A stretch of DNA of 64,000 nucleotides from assembly GCF_002776695.1 (NCBI RefSeq), contig NZ_LFJC01000003.1:7428902-7492901 (forward strand), read 5' to 3'. This stretch comes from Bradyrhizobium nitroreducens (GTDB lineage Bacteria; Pseudomonadota; Alphaproteobacteria; Rhizobiales; Xanthobacteraceae). The notes below the pieces were generated by a model, which saw only the letters and a program-made list of their open reading frames with translations, was not told the DNA's origin and did not search any database. The translations under genes were made by a program, and so were the position numbers. Shown in pieces: positions 35,989 through 44,992 of this stretch; the first letter of the stretch is position 1; the number at the start of each line of letters is the position of its first letter.

Positions 35989-37356
35989 TTACGTTCGCAA
36001 TATGGCTTCGATCTCTCGCGCTGCGTCAAGCAGCATACGGTCCCGCCCGCGCGCGGCGATGATCTGAAGGCCGAAAGGAAGGCCGCGCCGATCGGCTCCG
36101 CACGGAATCGAAATCGCCGGCAGGCGGGCATGATTGACGAAAGGCGTGAACACCGCGTGGGCACGTGGGCTGGCGGCTTTTCCGCCGATCATGTCGGGGC
36201 CGAGCTGCGCCAGTGGCCACGCGACGCATGGGACGGTTGGCGTCAGCAGCAGGTCGATCTCGCCAAAGAGCGCGGCAAAGGCCTTGGCGATTGCAGCGCT
36301 TGCAAGCAGCGCTCCGGCCACCTCGGCGCCTGACCATGACAGCCCCCGCTCGATCTGCTTGGCGATATCAGGATCGAAGACGGCCGGTTCCCTGCGAAAG
36401 GCCTCTCCATAGAGCGCGGCGAGGCCGGCATGCTGAAGCGGCATGATGGCTTCTTCCGTGGCGCCGGTCGGCCAGACGGGATCGCGTTGCGAAACAGGCA
36501 AGCCTGCAGCGGCCAGCCGCGCGACGGCGGACACCAGCCCGTTGGCGACGACGTCATCGACAGCGACATCGAGCCCGAGACGCGGCGAGAAGGCGATGCG
36601 CAAGTCCACGATGTCCTGGGCCTCTTGCGCAATGCCGGCGGAATCTGGATCGCGCGGATCGGCGCCCGCCATGGCTTCAAACGCCAGCGCGATGTCGGCG
36701 ACATCGGCCGCGATCGGTGCGATCACGGAGAGACCGAAGAACGGCTCGGCGAAGCCAGGTCCATAAGGAATTGCGCCGTAGGACGGCTTGAAGCCGGCGA
36801 CACCGACATGGGCTGGCGGCCTGCGGCTGGAGCCGCCCGCATCGGTCCCGATTGCGAGCGGCACGAGACCGGCAGCGACGGCGACAGCCGGACCACCCGA
36901 TGAACCACCGGGAGTCAACGCGGGATCGAGCGGGTGCCGCGTTGGCCCGAACAGCGGTGAGGTCGTCACGCCCTTGCTCGCGAACTCCGAGGTTGCCCCG
37001 ATGCCGACAACGACGGCTCCGGCCTTGCGAAGCCGCTCGATCGCGATCGCATCCTGCGGCGCGATGAAATCGGCGAACAGGCGCGAGCCCTGCGTCACAC
37101 GCCAGCCAGCGGCCCAGATGTTGTCCTTGACGACGATGGGCACCCCGGCGAGCGGCAGTTTCTCGCCGGCACGCAGGCGATCATCGACAGCGGCGGCATC
37201 GGCGAGCGTGCGTGCGGGATCGGTCGTGACCACCGCGTTCAAGGCCTTGGCGGCGTCGATGCGCCCAAGGGCGGCCTTCGCCGCCGCGACGGCGGTCGTC
37301 CGCCCGTCGGTGACGTCGGCTGCGATCTCGCGCGCTCTATTGACCGGCTTTGTCAT
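35989..37356 (-). CDS. Amidase (amidase signature family)
   Basis: 455 residues. Triad segments: Lys in IVVKDNIWAAG near 75, cis-Ser in TPGGSSGGPAVAVAAG near 150 and the nucleophile in GTDAGGSSRRPPA near 175, a slight variant of GGSIRxPA. The start at 37356 overlaps the 3' end of the MFS transporter gene by 20 bases, so the two are co-transcribed and probably handle the same substrate. Substrate unknown. Confidence 0.9.
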   Translation of the reverse strand: MTKPVNRAREIAADVTDGRTTAVAAAKAALGRIDAAKALNAVVTTDPARTLADAAAVDDRLRAGEKLPLAGVPIVVKDNIWAAGWRVTQGSRLFADFIAPQDAIAIERLRKAGAVVVGIGATSEFASKGVTTSPLFGPTRHPLDPALTPGGSSGGPAVAVAAGLVPLAIGTDAGGSSRRPPAHVGVAGFKPSYGAIPYGPGFAEPFFGLSVIAPIAADVADIALAFEAMAGADPRDPDSAGIAQEAQDIVDLRIAFSPRLGLDVAVDDVVANGLVSAVARLAAAGLPVSQRDPVWPTGATEEAIMPLQHAGLAALYGEAFRREPAVFDPDIAKQIERGLSWSGAEVAGALLASAAIAKAFAALFGEIDLLLTPTVPCVAWPLAQLGPDMIGGKAASPRAHAVFTPFVNHARLPAISIPCGADRRGLPFGLQIIAARGRDRMLLDAAREIEAILRT

Positions 37357-38533
37357 GGCTTCCCCAGATCAGAGCCAATGTGCCGCACAGCGCGAGGCAC
37401 GCCAAGGCGAAGAAGGCAGCCCCGAGGCCGGCCACACCATCCAGGATCGATACCACGGCCGGCGCGGCCAGCAGGCCGGCATAGGACGCGGTCAGCACCG
37501 CGCCGGTGGTCTCGCCGATCCTGTCCTGCGGGGCGAGGCGGGCAATCTCCGCGACAAAAACTCCGTTCCAGCCCGATGCCGTCAGGCCGAATAGGGCCGC
37601 GACGGCGAATTGCCCGGTGCGGCCGAGCGATGCGCCATCGAGGCCAAGCAGGGCGGCGCAGAAGGCCATGCCGAGGCCGATGACGATGAGGACCATGCGC
37701 GAGGCATCGAGGCGCATGGCGACGTAACCCCAGCCGAGCCGGCCGACGAGGCCCCCGACTTGCGCGCAGGCGAGCGCCATGCCGGCCTCGATATGGCTGA
37801 GGCCGAGCTCTCTTGTGCCAAGCGTGACGAAGATCGTGTTGAGCGATACTTGCATGGCGCTGAACGGCATCGAGGCCAGTGCCAGCATCGCGATCCGTCG
37901 GTCCGCCGTGACCAGCGCCAGGCGCGCGCGGAGATCGAGCGTCGGGGGCGGGACGACCTTGCCGGCGTAGGCCGGCCGCAGCCGCTCGAACAGCAGGATA
38001 GCCAGCAGCGCCAAGGCCGCGACGGCTGCATAGCACCAGGCCGGCCCGAACGCGATGGCGATCGCGGGCAGGGCCAGCGAGCCGCAGACGGCGCCGATCT
38101 GATTGCCGGTCTGGCGTACCGAAAAGACGAAGGCGCGCCGTTCGGCGGTGACGAGTCGCGCCAGCAGCGCCGCGCTTGCGGGTGTTTCGGGCCCCATCGC
38201 GAGACCGAGGCAGAGACCTGCGGCCAGCAGGGCGGCGCTCGATCCCATCGAAGCCAGCGCCATGCTGATGACGATGGCCGCCGCGCACAGGCTCGCGATC
38301 CTGAGCGAGCCGACCCGCGCGATGGAGCCGCCGCCCCAGAACGAGGCGGGAATGCCGACCGCGAACACCGCGCAGGAGAACATCGAGAGCTGCCAGACCT
38401 CGATATGGGCGCGGGGCGCGACCACGCCGGGCGCGAACAAGGCCAGCGCCACGAGGGCCTGAAGCGCGGTCATCGCCCCCAGCGCCGGCAGCAACGCGGG
38501 CGCTGGCCGAACGGCTGCGTCTGCGTTTATCAT
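37337..38533 (-). CDS. MFS transporter
   Basis: 398 residues with twelve predicted hydrophobic segments and a basic cytoplasmic loop between segments 6 and 7 (FERLRPAYAGK, near 205). MAMRLDAS and VTAERRAFVFSVRQTGNQIG are typical MFS loop sequences. It precedes and overlaps the amidase gene. Its start codon is only 23 bases from the divergent transthyretin-like gene, so the promoters must overlap. Likely imports the amidase substrate or exports a product. Confidence 0.88.
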   Translation of the reverse strand: MINADAAVRPAPALLPALGAMTALQALVALALFAPGVVAPRAHIEVWQLSMFSCAVFAVGIPASFWGGGSIARVGSLRIASLCAAAIVISMALASMGSSAALLAAGLCLGLAMGPETPASAALLARLVTAERRAFVFSVRQTGNQIGAVCGSLALPAIAIAFGPAWCYAAVAALALLAILLFERLRPAYAGKVVPPPTLDLRARLALVTADRRIAMLALASMPFSAMQVSLNTIFVTLGTRELGLSHIEAGMALACAQVGGLVGRLGWGYVAMRLDASRMVLIVIGLGMAFCAALLGLDGASLGRTGQFAVAALFGLTASGWNGVFVAEIARLAPQDRIGETTGAVLTASYAGLLAAPAVVSILDGVAGLGAAFFALACLALCGTLALIWGSHDKAGQ

Positions 38534-38556
38534 GGTGGCGTGCTCATGGGAGGAAC

Positions 38557-38895
38557 ATGGTGGCAGGCGGCATTTCCATTCACGGGGTCGACGTGGCGAG
38601 CGGGCGCCCGGCGCAAGGCTTGCGCGTCGAGATCTGGCGGATCGATCCGGATTCCCAGCGCATCGCCGACGGGCGACTCGGCGCCAACGGGGTGCTCGAT
38701 CATGCCGTTGCGCAAGGCGCCGGCGTGACGGCAGGCGAGTACGAGGTGCTGTTTCATCTCGGCGAGTTCTTTGGCGAGCGGGACGGCTTCCTGACCGTGA
38801 CGCCGTTCCGCTTCCGCATCAAGAACGTTGACGAGCATTTTCACCTGCCGCTGAAATTCACGCGCTGGGGCTATTCGCTGTTCCGCGGCGCCTGA
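38557..38895 (+). CDS. Transthyretin-like / hydroxyisourate hydrolase-related protein with altered active site
   Basis: 112 residues, the normal length of 5-hydroxyisourate hydrolase (HIUase). The N-terminal His (IHGVD, residue 9), the AGEYEVLFHLGEFF strand and the late His in FHLPLK are conserved. However, the usual catalytic Arg in the NADGRxD segment aligns with Val46 (GANGVLD), and the C-terminal YRGS tetrapeptide reads FRGA. ATG 38557 follows GGGAGGAA. The fold is clear; HIUase activity is doubtful. Its stop (TGA) directly abuts that of the convergent permease (TGATCA). Confidence 0.78.
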   Translation: MVAGGISIHGVDVASGRPAQGLRVEIWRIDPDSQRIADGRLGANGVLDHAVAQGAGVTAGEYEVLFHLGEFFGERDGFLTVTPFRFRIKNVDEHFHLPLKFTRWGYSLFRGA

Positions 38896-39714
38896 TCAGT
38901 TGGTCAGCCGCCGCGACAGGCCGGTGACGCGCTCCATGACCGCGACCAGCGCGACGGTGGCGATGATCAGCACGCCCGACAGCGCGGCGATGGTGACGTC
39001 GAGCTTGCCTTCGAGATCCTGCCACATCCGGATCGGCAGCATGTCGGTGGCGGCATCGCGCAGGAATAGCGACACCGGCACGTTGTCGAACGACGACATG
39101 AAGGCGATGAAGGCGCCAGCAATGATGCCGGGCCGGATCAGCGGCAGCACGATGCGACGGAACGTGTAGAGGCGGCTCGCGCCGAGCACCGCCGAGCTTT
39201 CCAGCAGCGTCGGCTCGAGCTGGGCCAGCGCCGCCACCGTATTGCGCACGACATAGGGCACGCAGACCACGGTGTGGCCGATCACCAGGGTCAGCGGCGA
39301 CACCGGCAGGCCGACCAGCGAGAACAGCATCAGCGCGGCCAGACCAAAAGCCAGCGCAGGCAGGACCAGCGGCGACATGAAGAGGGAATCGAGCAGCCGC
39401 GCCGACAAGGCCTGCGAGCGCGAGATCGCGAGCGCCGCGGCGACGCCGAGGGCGACGGACAGGCCCGTCGCCCACAGCGCCACGATGAGGCTGTTCTTCG
39501 CGGCGAAGTGCAGCTGCCAGGCGTCCCAGAGCTCGGCGTACCAGCGCAGCGAATAGCCCGGCGGCGGGAATTTCAGTGAGAAGCCGCTGGTGAAGGAGAC
39601 GATCAGGACGACGAGCGACGGCGCGATGATCAGGATGAGCGCGATGATCGCGATCAATGTCATGACCAATTCGAAGCTGAACGCCTCAAGGGTGCGCTTG
39701 CGGCCAGCCATCAT
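38896..39714 (-). CDS. ABC transporter permease, PotC type
   Basis: 272 residues with six membrane segments and the EAA-type loop LLESSAVLGASRLYTFRRIV near residue 180. The start at 39714 overlaps the stop of the upstream permease by ATGA; the second ATG at 39711 is also possible. It is the last gene of a four-gene importer transcribed leftwards from the ATPase at 42760. Confidence 0.9.
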   Translation of the reverse strand: MMAGRKRTLEAFSFELVMTLIAIIALILIIAPSLVVLIVSFTSGFSLKFPPPGYSLRWYAELWDAWQLHFAAKNSLIVALWATGLSVALGVAAALAISRSQALSARLLDSLFMSPLVLPALAFGLAALMLFSLVGLPVSPLTLVIGHTVVCVPYVVRNTVAALAQLEPTLLESSAVLGASRLYTFRRIVLPLIRPGIIAGAFIAFMSSFDNVPVSLFLRDAATDMLPIRMWQDLEGKLDVTIAALSGVLIIATVALVAVMERVTGLSRRLTN

Positions 39715-40574
39715 GCGCCTCCATAGCCCCGCGACAGACGGCCGAGCGTGGTGAAGACCGACACGACCGCGAGCACGGCCAGCAGGAAGATGATCGAGAT
39801 CGCCGACGCGAACGGCCAGTTCTGCAGCGTCGAGGCCTGCTGATAGAGATACATCGGCATGAACAGCATCTGCCCGCCGCCGACCAGCGACTGGGTGATG
39901 AAGGCCGTGATGGCGGCGGCATAGGTCAGCGTGCAGCCGGCGATTACGCCGGGCAGCGACAATGGCAGCACGACCCGGAAGAAGGTGCGCCAGCTCCCCG
40001 CGCCGAGCGAGCAGGAGGCATCGTCGAGATTGGGATCGATGCGGCCGAGCGCGGTGATCAGCGGCAGCGTCATCAGCGGCATCTGCACCTGCGCCAGCGC
40101 GATCACGACGCCGAACTGGGTGTAGAGCAGCTTCAGGGGCGTATCGATGATCCCGAGGGACTGCAGCGTCGCGTTGATGATGCCCTGGCGGCCCAGGATC
40201 ACGATCCAGGCGAAGGTGCGCACCACAACGCTGGTCAAAAGCGGCAGCAGCACGATCAGGATGATGACGGTCTGAAGCTTGGGCCCGACCCGCTGATAGA
40301 GCCAGGCGATGGGAAAGCCGAGCACGAGACAGACGGCCGTCACCTCGGCCCCCAGCAGCAGCGTCGAGCCGAGCACGCTGAGGCTGAAGGGATCGGTCAG
40401 GAAGTGCAGGTACTGGCCGAGCCCCCAATGGAGCCCGGCCGTGTCGTTGTGCAGCGAGAGCCAGAACAGTTGCAGCAGCGGCGCGACGAAGAACAGCAGG
40501 AAGAACAACGCCAGCGGCGCTGCCAATCCCATTCCATAGGACGTGACGTCCCGTGATGCCGGTGCCGTGCCCAT
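39711..40574 (-). CDS. ABC transporter permease, PotB type
   Basis: 287 residues with six membrane segments. The EAA-type loop (DDASCSLGAGSWRTFFRVVL) is near residue 187. It follows the binding-protein gene by 15 bases and overlaps the second permease. Channel subunit of the importer. Confidence 0.9.
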   Translation of the reverse strand: MGTAPASRDVTSYGMGLAAPLALFFLLFFVAPLLQLFWLSLHNDTAGLHWGLGQYLHFLTDPFSLSVLGSTLLLGAEVTAVCLVLGFPIAWLYQRVGPKLQTVIILIVLLPLLTSVVVRTFAWIVILGRQGIINATLQSLGIIDTPLKLLYTQFGVVIALAQVQMPLMTLPLITALGRIDPNLDDASCSLGAGSWRTFFRVVLPLSLPGVIAGCTLTYAAAITAFITQSLVGGGQMLFMPMYLYQQASTLQNWPFASAISIIFLLAVLAVVSVFTTLGRLSRGYGGA

Positions 40575-40589
40575 CGTCAGGTCCTTGCG

Positions 40590-41636
40590 CTAGATCTTGA
40601 TCTCGCGGTTGAAGCGCTCGATCCAGGCCGAGCGCTGCTCGTTGATCTTCTTCCAGTCCTGGAACACGAACTTCTTCTTCAGCTCGGCAGTGTCCTTGGC
40701 GAGCACGCGCGCGATTTCGCCGCCCATCGTCACCTTGGAGTTGGTCGGCACGATCAGATAAGGCGGATTCATCAGGGTGGTCTGCACCTCCGGGGTCAGC
40801 GCTGCCTCGATCAGCTTGAAGGCGAGCTCGCGGTTCGGCGAGTTCTTGACGATGTGGATCGTGGTCTTGAAGGCGATGGCGCCTTCCTTCGGCGCCACGA
40901 ACTCGACCGGCACGCCGCGCGCTTTCAGAATCTGGATGGCGTTGAAATTGCCGGGCGAGATGTCGATCTGGCCCTGCTGGAACAGGGTCGCGAGCGCGCC
41001 AGGATTGGCGGCCACCGCGGCGAGATTGGGCTTGAGTTCCTCCAGCGCCTTGAAGCCGGGATCGACATTGGCTTCCGAGCCGCCGCGCATCTTGGCGATC
41101 TCGACCAGCCAGCCGGTGCCGAGCGTCGAGTTGAGGTTGGTGATGCCGACGCGGCCCTTGAACTCGGGCTTCCAGAGATCGGCCCAGGAGGTCGGCGGCG
41201 TCTTGACGGCTTCCGGGTTATAGGTAAGGCCGACGACCTGGAAGAACGGGGCGGGGCCCATCGGCTCCTGCGCTTCGGCGATCAGGTCCTTGTAATAGGC
41301 GCTCTTCTCGACCGGATAGGGCTCGACCAGGTCCTGGCCGATCGCGACGAGGGCAGGGCCGGGATCGTGCAGCATGACGTCGATCGGCGGATTGGCTTTC
41401 GCGGCATTCACCTTCGCGATCTGGTCGACCGAGAGCATGGGGTCGAGCACGATCGCGGCATCGGCGTTGGCCTTGCGAAAGGCCGGCACCAGCACGGCCT
41501 TGTGCGCTTCCTCCCAGCTCCCGGTGAAGGTCGCAAACACCAGCGGGCGGGCCTGGGCAAAGCTCAGCCCGGGAAACGCCTTCATGGCCCCGAGCGTGAG
41601 GGCGGTCGTCATCAGGCTGCGGCGATTGAGGATCAT
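40590..41636 (-). CDS. ABC transporter substrate-binding protein, PotD-like
   Basis: Periplasmic binding protein of 348 residues. The N terminus NRRSLMTTALTLGAMKAF looks like a twin-arginine signal and is followed by LSFAQARPLVFATFTGSWEE. The body resembles PotD/iron-type extracellular binding proteins. ATG 41636 is chosen because the signal peptide begins there; the frame remains open far upstream without similarity. The gene lies 29 bases behind the ATPase. Confidence 0.9.
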   Translation of the reverse strand: MILNRRSLMTTALTLGAMKAFPGLSFAQARPLVFATFTGSWEEAHKAVLVPAFRKANADAAIVLDPMLSVDQIAKVNAAKANPPIDVMLHDPGPALVAIGQDLVEPYPVEKSAYYKDLIAEAQEPMGPAPFFQVVGLTYNPEAVKTPPTSWADLWKPEFKGRVGITNLNSTLGTGWLVEIAKMRGGSEANVDPGFKALEELKPNLAAVAANPGALATLFQQGQIDISPGNFNAIQILKARGVPVEFVAPKEGAIAFKTTIHIVKNSPNRELAFKLIEAALTPEVQTTLMNPPYLIVPTNSKVTMGGEIARVLAKDTAELKKKFVFQDWKKINEQRSAWIERFNREIKI

Positions 41637-41665
41637 GTCGAACTCCGTGTGGACAATGACAGGAA

Positions 41666-42760
41666 CTAAAGCGTTGCGGGAAATGCGTTGGCGAGCGAAG
41701 GGGCGAGTGGTGCGAGGCGCACGGCGGCGCCGCTCTCCAGCGCGCGCGTCTCGCCGATGCGCGCCTGGGAGATCTTGACGCCGGAGCCGTCTGCGGTGGT
41801 GACCTCGTGCACGACGGTGGCCCCGAGCGGCAAGGACATGCCGACCACGCCGGCAAAGCCAGTCTCGTCGCCGACGAACTGCAGATGTTCGGGCCTGATG
41901 CACACGGTGACGCGGCCCCCCTCGGTGAGGGCGCCGGCGGCGGGCCGCGCGATGATCTCCGCGCCGGCGTCGAGGCGCACCTTTGCTGCGGTGCGATCCG
42001 CCGAGACCACGATTCCGGGCATGCGGTTGGTCGAGCCGACAAAGGTATTCACGAACAGCGTCTGCGGGCGGTCGTAGACGTCGGACGGCGAGCCGAACTG
42101 CTCGAGCTTGCCGTGGCTCAGCACAGCGACGCGATCGGCCATCGAGAGGGCTTCCTCCTGGTCGTGGGTCACGATCAGCGTGGTGATGCCGGAGACGCGC
42201 TGCAGCCGCTTGACCTCGATCTGCATGTCCAGGCGCAAATTCTTGTCGAGTGCGGCAAAGGGCTCGTCGAGCAGCAGGATCGACGGCTTGATCGCGAGCG
42301 CGCGGGCGAGCGCGACGCGTTGCTGCTGGCCGCCGGAGAGTTGCCGCGGCAGCCGTTCGGCCATGGTCGGCAGCTGCACCAGCTCCAGCAGGCGCTGGGC
42401 CTCGCGCTGGCGCGTCGCCTTGTCGACGCCGCGGGCAGCGAGGCCGTAGCCGACATTCTCGCTGATGCTGAGATGCGGGAATAGCGCGTAGTTCTGGAAC
42501 ACGATGCCGACCGCGCGGCGGTTCGGCGGCAGCGCATCGACGATGTCGTCGCCGATGATGATGCGCCCTTGGGTCTGCGCGATGAAGCCGGCGATGATGC
42601 GCAGCAGGGTGGTCTTGCCGCAGCCGGATGGGCCGAGCAGGGCGATGATCTCGCCGCCCTTGATGTCCAGATTGATGTTCTCGACCGCGAGCGCGCCGCT
42701 CGGGTAGCGGTGGGTGACGGCGTCGACGACGAGCGAACGTCCGCCTTGCGCTTCAGCCAT
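41666..42760 (-). CDS. ABC transporter ATP-binding protein, PotA type
   Basis: 364 residues: Walker A GPSGCGKTT near 43, Q-loop IVFQNYALFPHLS, signature LSGGQQQR near 143, Walker B ILLLDEPFAALDKN and a C-terminal TOBE domain. First gene of the leftward importer operon. It is divergent from the amidase at 42849 with an 88-base gap, suggesting joint regulation and a shared substrate. Confidence 0.92.
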   Translation of the reverse strand: MAEAQGGRSLVVDAVTHRYPSGALAVENINLDIKGGEIIALLGPSGCGKTTLLRIIAGFIAQTQGRIIIGDDIVDALPPNRRAVGIVFQNYALFPHLSISENVGYGLAARGVDKATRQREAQRLLELVQLPTMAERLPRQLSGGQQQRVALARALAIKPSILLLDEPFAALDKNLRLDMQIEVKRLQRVSGITTLIVTHDQEEALSMADRVAVLSHGKLEQFGSPSDVYDRPQTLFVNTFVGSTNRMPGIVVSADRTAAKVRLDAGAEIIARPAAGALTEGGRVTVCIRPEHLQFVGDETGFAGVVGMSLPLGATVVHEVTTADGSGVKISQARIGETRALESGAAVRLAPLAPSLANAFPATL

Positions 42761-42848
42761 GGTGTTGCCTCCCGTTGCCCCTAAGGAGAAAGCAAGTCTC
42801 GTGCCCGGCGCGGTCGCTTTTTGCGGTGTGTTTTGGCATTGTAGTCCG

Positions 42849-44240
42849 ATGACCTCGGATCAATCGATTTGCGACCTCACCGCCACAATTCTCGCGCGCG
42901 CCATTGCGAAGGGCGAGCTGTCCTCGCGTGACGTCGTCGAGGCGCATCTGGCGCGGATTGCGGATCAGGATGCGCAACTGGCGGCGTTCGTGACTGTTGA
43001 TGCGGACGGTGCCCGCCGTGCGGCGGACATCTGCGACGCGGCGGCTTCGCCGACCGGCCCGCTGCATGGGGTGCCCGTCGCAATCAAGGATCTTACCGAC
43101 ACCGCGGGGCTTGCGACCACCTGCGGTTCGGTTCTGTTTCGCGACCACGTGCCGGTCGAGGACGATCTCGTGGTCGCGCGGCTGCGGCGCGCCGGTGCGA
43201 TCATCCTGGGGAAGACCAACACGCCGGAGTTCGGCTTTGGCGCGGTCTGCACCAACAAATTGTGCGGGCCGACGCGCAATCCGTTCGATCGCGCGCTGAC
43301 CTCGGGCGGATCGTCCGGCGGCTCTGCCGTCGCGGTCGCGGCCGGCATGGTGCCGCTGGCGCACGGCACCGATTTCGGCGGCTCCGTGCGTACGCCCGCA
43401 AGCTTCTGCGACGTTGCCTCGATCCGGCCGACGCCCGGCCGTATCCCGTCGCCGCGCCGGCCACTCGGTTGGGACATGCTGGCCAGCCACGGTTTTCTTG
43501 CCCGCGGCGTCGATGATCTCGAACTGGCGCTGTCGGTCTGCGCTGGTAGCGACGCGAACGATCCGATCTCGACCGGCATCTGCAATGACGATCGGCCGCT
43601 CGCAGTACGCCCCCGGATCGCCGTGACAGCTGATTTCGGCGTGGCGCCCGTTTCGCGCGACGTTGGTGCACGTTTTGCTGCCGCCTGCGACGCGCTCGCT
43701 GGTGTTGCGGATCTGATGCCGTTTTCGCCCGATTGCAGCGGCGCTATCGAGACCTTCCGCACGTTGCGCGCCGCGCACATCGCCAACAGCTATGGCGAAT
43801 TGCTGCGGACGCGCCGTGCCGAGCTCACACCCACCGTGATCTGGAACATCGAGGCGGGCGCCAAGCTCACGGCGGAGGATTACCTCAACGCCGAGCGGCG
43901 GCGCACCGCGATCTACCGCAGCTTTCGCGAGCTGTTCGCGCGCGCCGATTTCCTGATTGCGCCAGCGGCTTCGGTCTTGCCCTGGCCGAACGAGGTCAGT
44001 GACGTCACCGCGATCGACGGCGCAGCCATGGAAACCCCGATCGACTATCTCGCCGTCACCTTCATCGTGTCGCTGGTCGGCTTCCCGGTCCTGACCTTGC
44101 CGGTGCGGCGGGGGGAGGACGAACTGCCCTTCGGCATCCAGATCATCGCGCCACCGGGCTGCGAATCCCGCCTGTTTGCCTTCGGCCGTGCCATCGAAAA
44201 CGAATTGGGCTTCTCGCATCGCCGGCCGAAGCTCCCCTAG
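42849..44240 (+). CDS. Amidase (amidase signature family)
   Basis: 463 residues. Lys in VAIKDLTDT near 81, cis-Ser in TSGGSSGGSAVAVAAG near 155, nucleophile Ser in GTDFGGSVRTPASF near 180. ATG 42849 starts the homologous region; the open frame extends upstream through the intergenic gap without similarity. It is divergent from the PotABCD-type importer and its end overlaps the convergent racemase homologue by four bases. Likely acts on the imported amide. Confidence 0.9.
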   Translation: MTSDQSICDLTATILARAIAKGELSSRDVVEAHLARIADQDAQLAAFVTVDADGARRAADICDAAASPTGPLHGVPVAIKDLTDTAGLATTCGSVLFRDHVPVEDDLVVARLRRAGAIILGKTNTPEFGFGAVCTNKLCGPTRNPFDRALTSGGSSGGSAVAVAAGMVPLAHGTDFGGSVRTPASFCDVASIRPTPGRIPSPRRPLGWDMLASHGFLARGVDDLELALSVCAGSDANDPISTGICNDDRPLAVRPRIAVTADFGVAPVSRDVGARFAAACDALAGVADLMPFSPDCSGAIETFRTLRAAHIANSYGELLRTRRAELTPTVIWNIEAGAKLTAEDYLNAERRRTAIYRSFRELFARADFLIAPAASVLPWPNEVSDVTAIDGAAMETPIDYLAVTFIVSLVGFPVLTLPVRRGEDELPFGIQIIAPPGCESRLFAFGRAIENELGFSHRRPKLP

Positions 44241-44992
44241 CTGTCGCGATGCTCGAGCCGGGCGGCGAGCGCGCCGGCAAGACCGATGGTGGGTTTGGCA
44301 GCGGGCCGGCGGTACGTGCCCGCCGTGGCCTTGCGTAGGCTCAAGGCCACCAACGCCTCGGCCTGCTTCACGGCGGCAACGACCTGGTCGACGACGGGGA
44401 CGGGGATCCGGTCGGCGACGCGTTCGGCAAGGCCCGAGAGCGGCGCGCCTGCGAAGATCAGGACATCGGCCTCGTCTTCGACGATGGCGCGGTGCGCGAG
44501 GTCGACGAGCAGATCCTCCTTCTCGGTGCCGACCTCAGAAATCGCCTTGAACGGCGTATCGAGCATGCGGATGCCGGCGCAGCGCTCCCGCAGGCCGTGG
44601 TCGCGGACGCACTCTTCGTACCAGGGCCCGAGTGCCTGGGCGAAGGTGACAATGCCAAAGCGCCGTCCGGCCATGCAGGCGGTCAGCATCGCGGCTTCGG
44701 CCATGCCCACCACGGGAATGTCAAAAGTCTCGCGCGCAGCGAACAGGCCGGGATCGCCGAACGCTGCAATGATCGCAGCATCGACCTTGGTGTGCTGCTC
44801 GGCCAGCATCTCCAGCGCGATGGCGCCGCCGATCTGCGCCTCGGTTCGCGTCGCGATATAGGGCACGCCGCGTGTCGCGGTGCAGGGGATGATCTCAGTG
44901 TCGGGCGCGGCCGCGCGCTGCCCGACATCGCTCATCAACTGGGTGACCCCTGTGCTGGTGTTGGGATTGAGCAGCAGCAGCTTCATGGTCAT
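44237..44992 (-). CDS. Asp/Glu/hydantoin racemase homologue lacking both catalytic cysteines
   Basis: 251 residues, the normal size for the hydantoin/allantoin racemase family, with LLLLNPNTSTGVTQLM at the N terminus and PVVDQVVAAVKQAEALVAL near the C terminus. In active racemases two Cys residues act in the segments ACFGDPGL and LGCAGM. Here they read AAFGDPGL (Ala77) and IFAGAPLSG, with no Cys at either place. It may have lost racemase activity or do other chemistry. Its start overlaps the GntR gene stop by ATGA, so it is co-transcribed with that regulator. Confidence 0.82.
   Translation of the reverse strand: MTMKLLLLNPNTSTGVTQLMSDVGQRAAAPDTEIIPCTATRGVPYIATRTEAQIGGAIALEMLAEQHTKVDAAIIAAFGDPGLFAARETFDIPVVGMAEAAMLTACMAGRRFGIVTFAQALGPWYEECVRDHGLRERCAGIRMLDTPFKAISEVGTEKEDLLVDLAHRAIVEDEADVLIFAGAPLSGLAERVADRIPVPVVDQVVAAVKQAEALVALSLRKATAGTYRRPAAKPTIGLAGALAARLEHRDS

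Noticed and set aside
38557..38895. Plain annotation as 5-hydroxyisourate hydrolase of purine degradation
   Set aside because: Key catalytic Arg and the YRGS end are not conserved and no other uricolytic genes are nearby.
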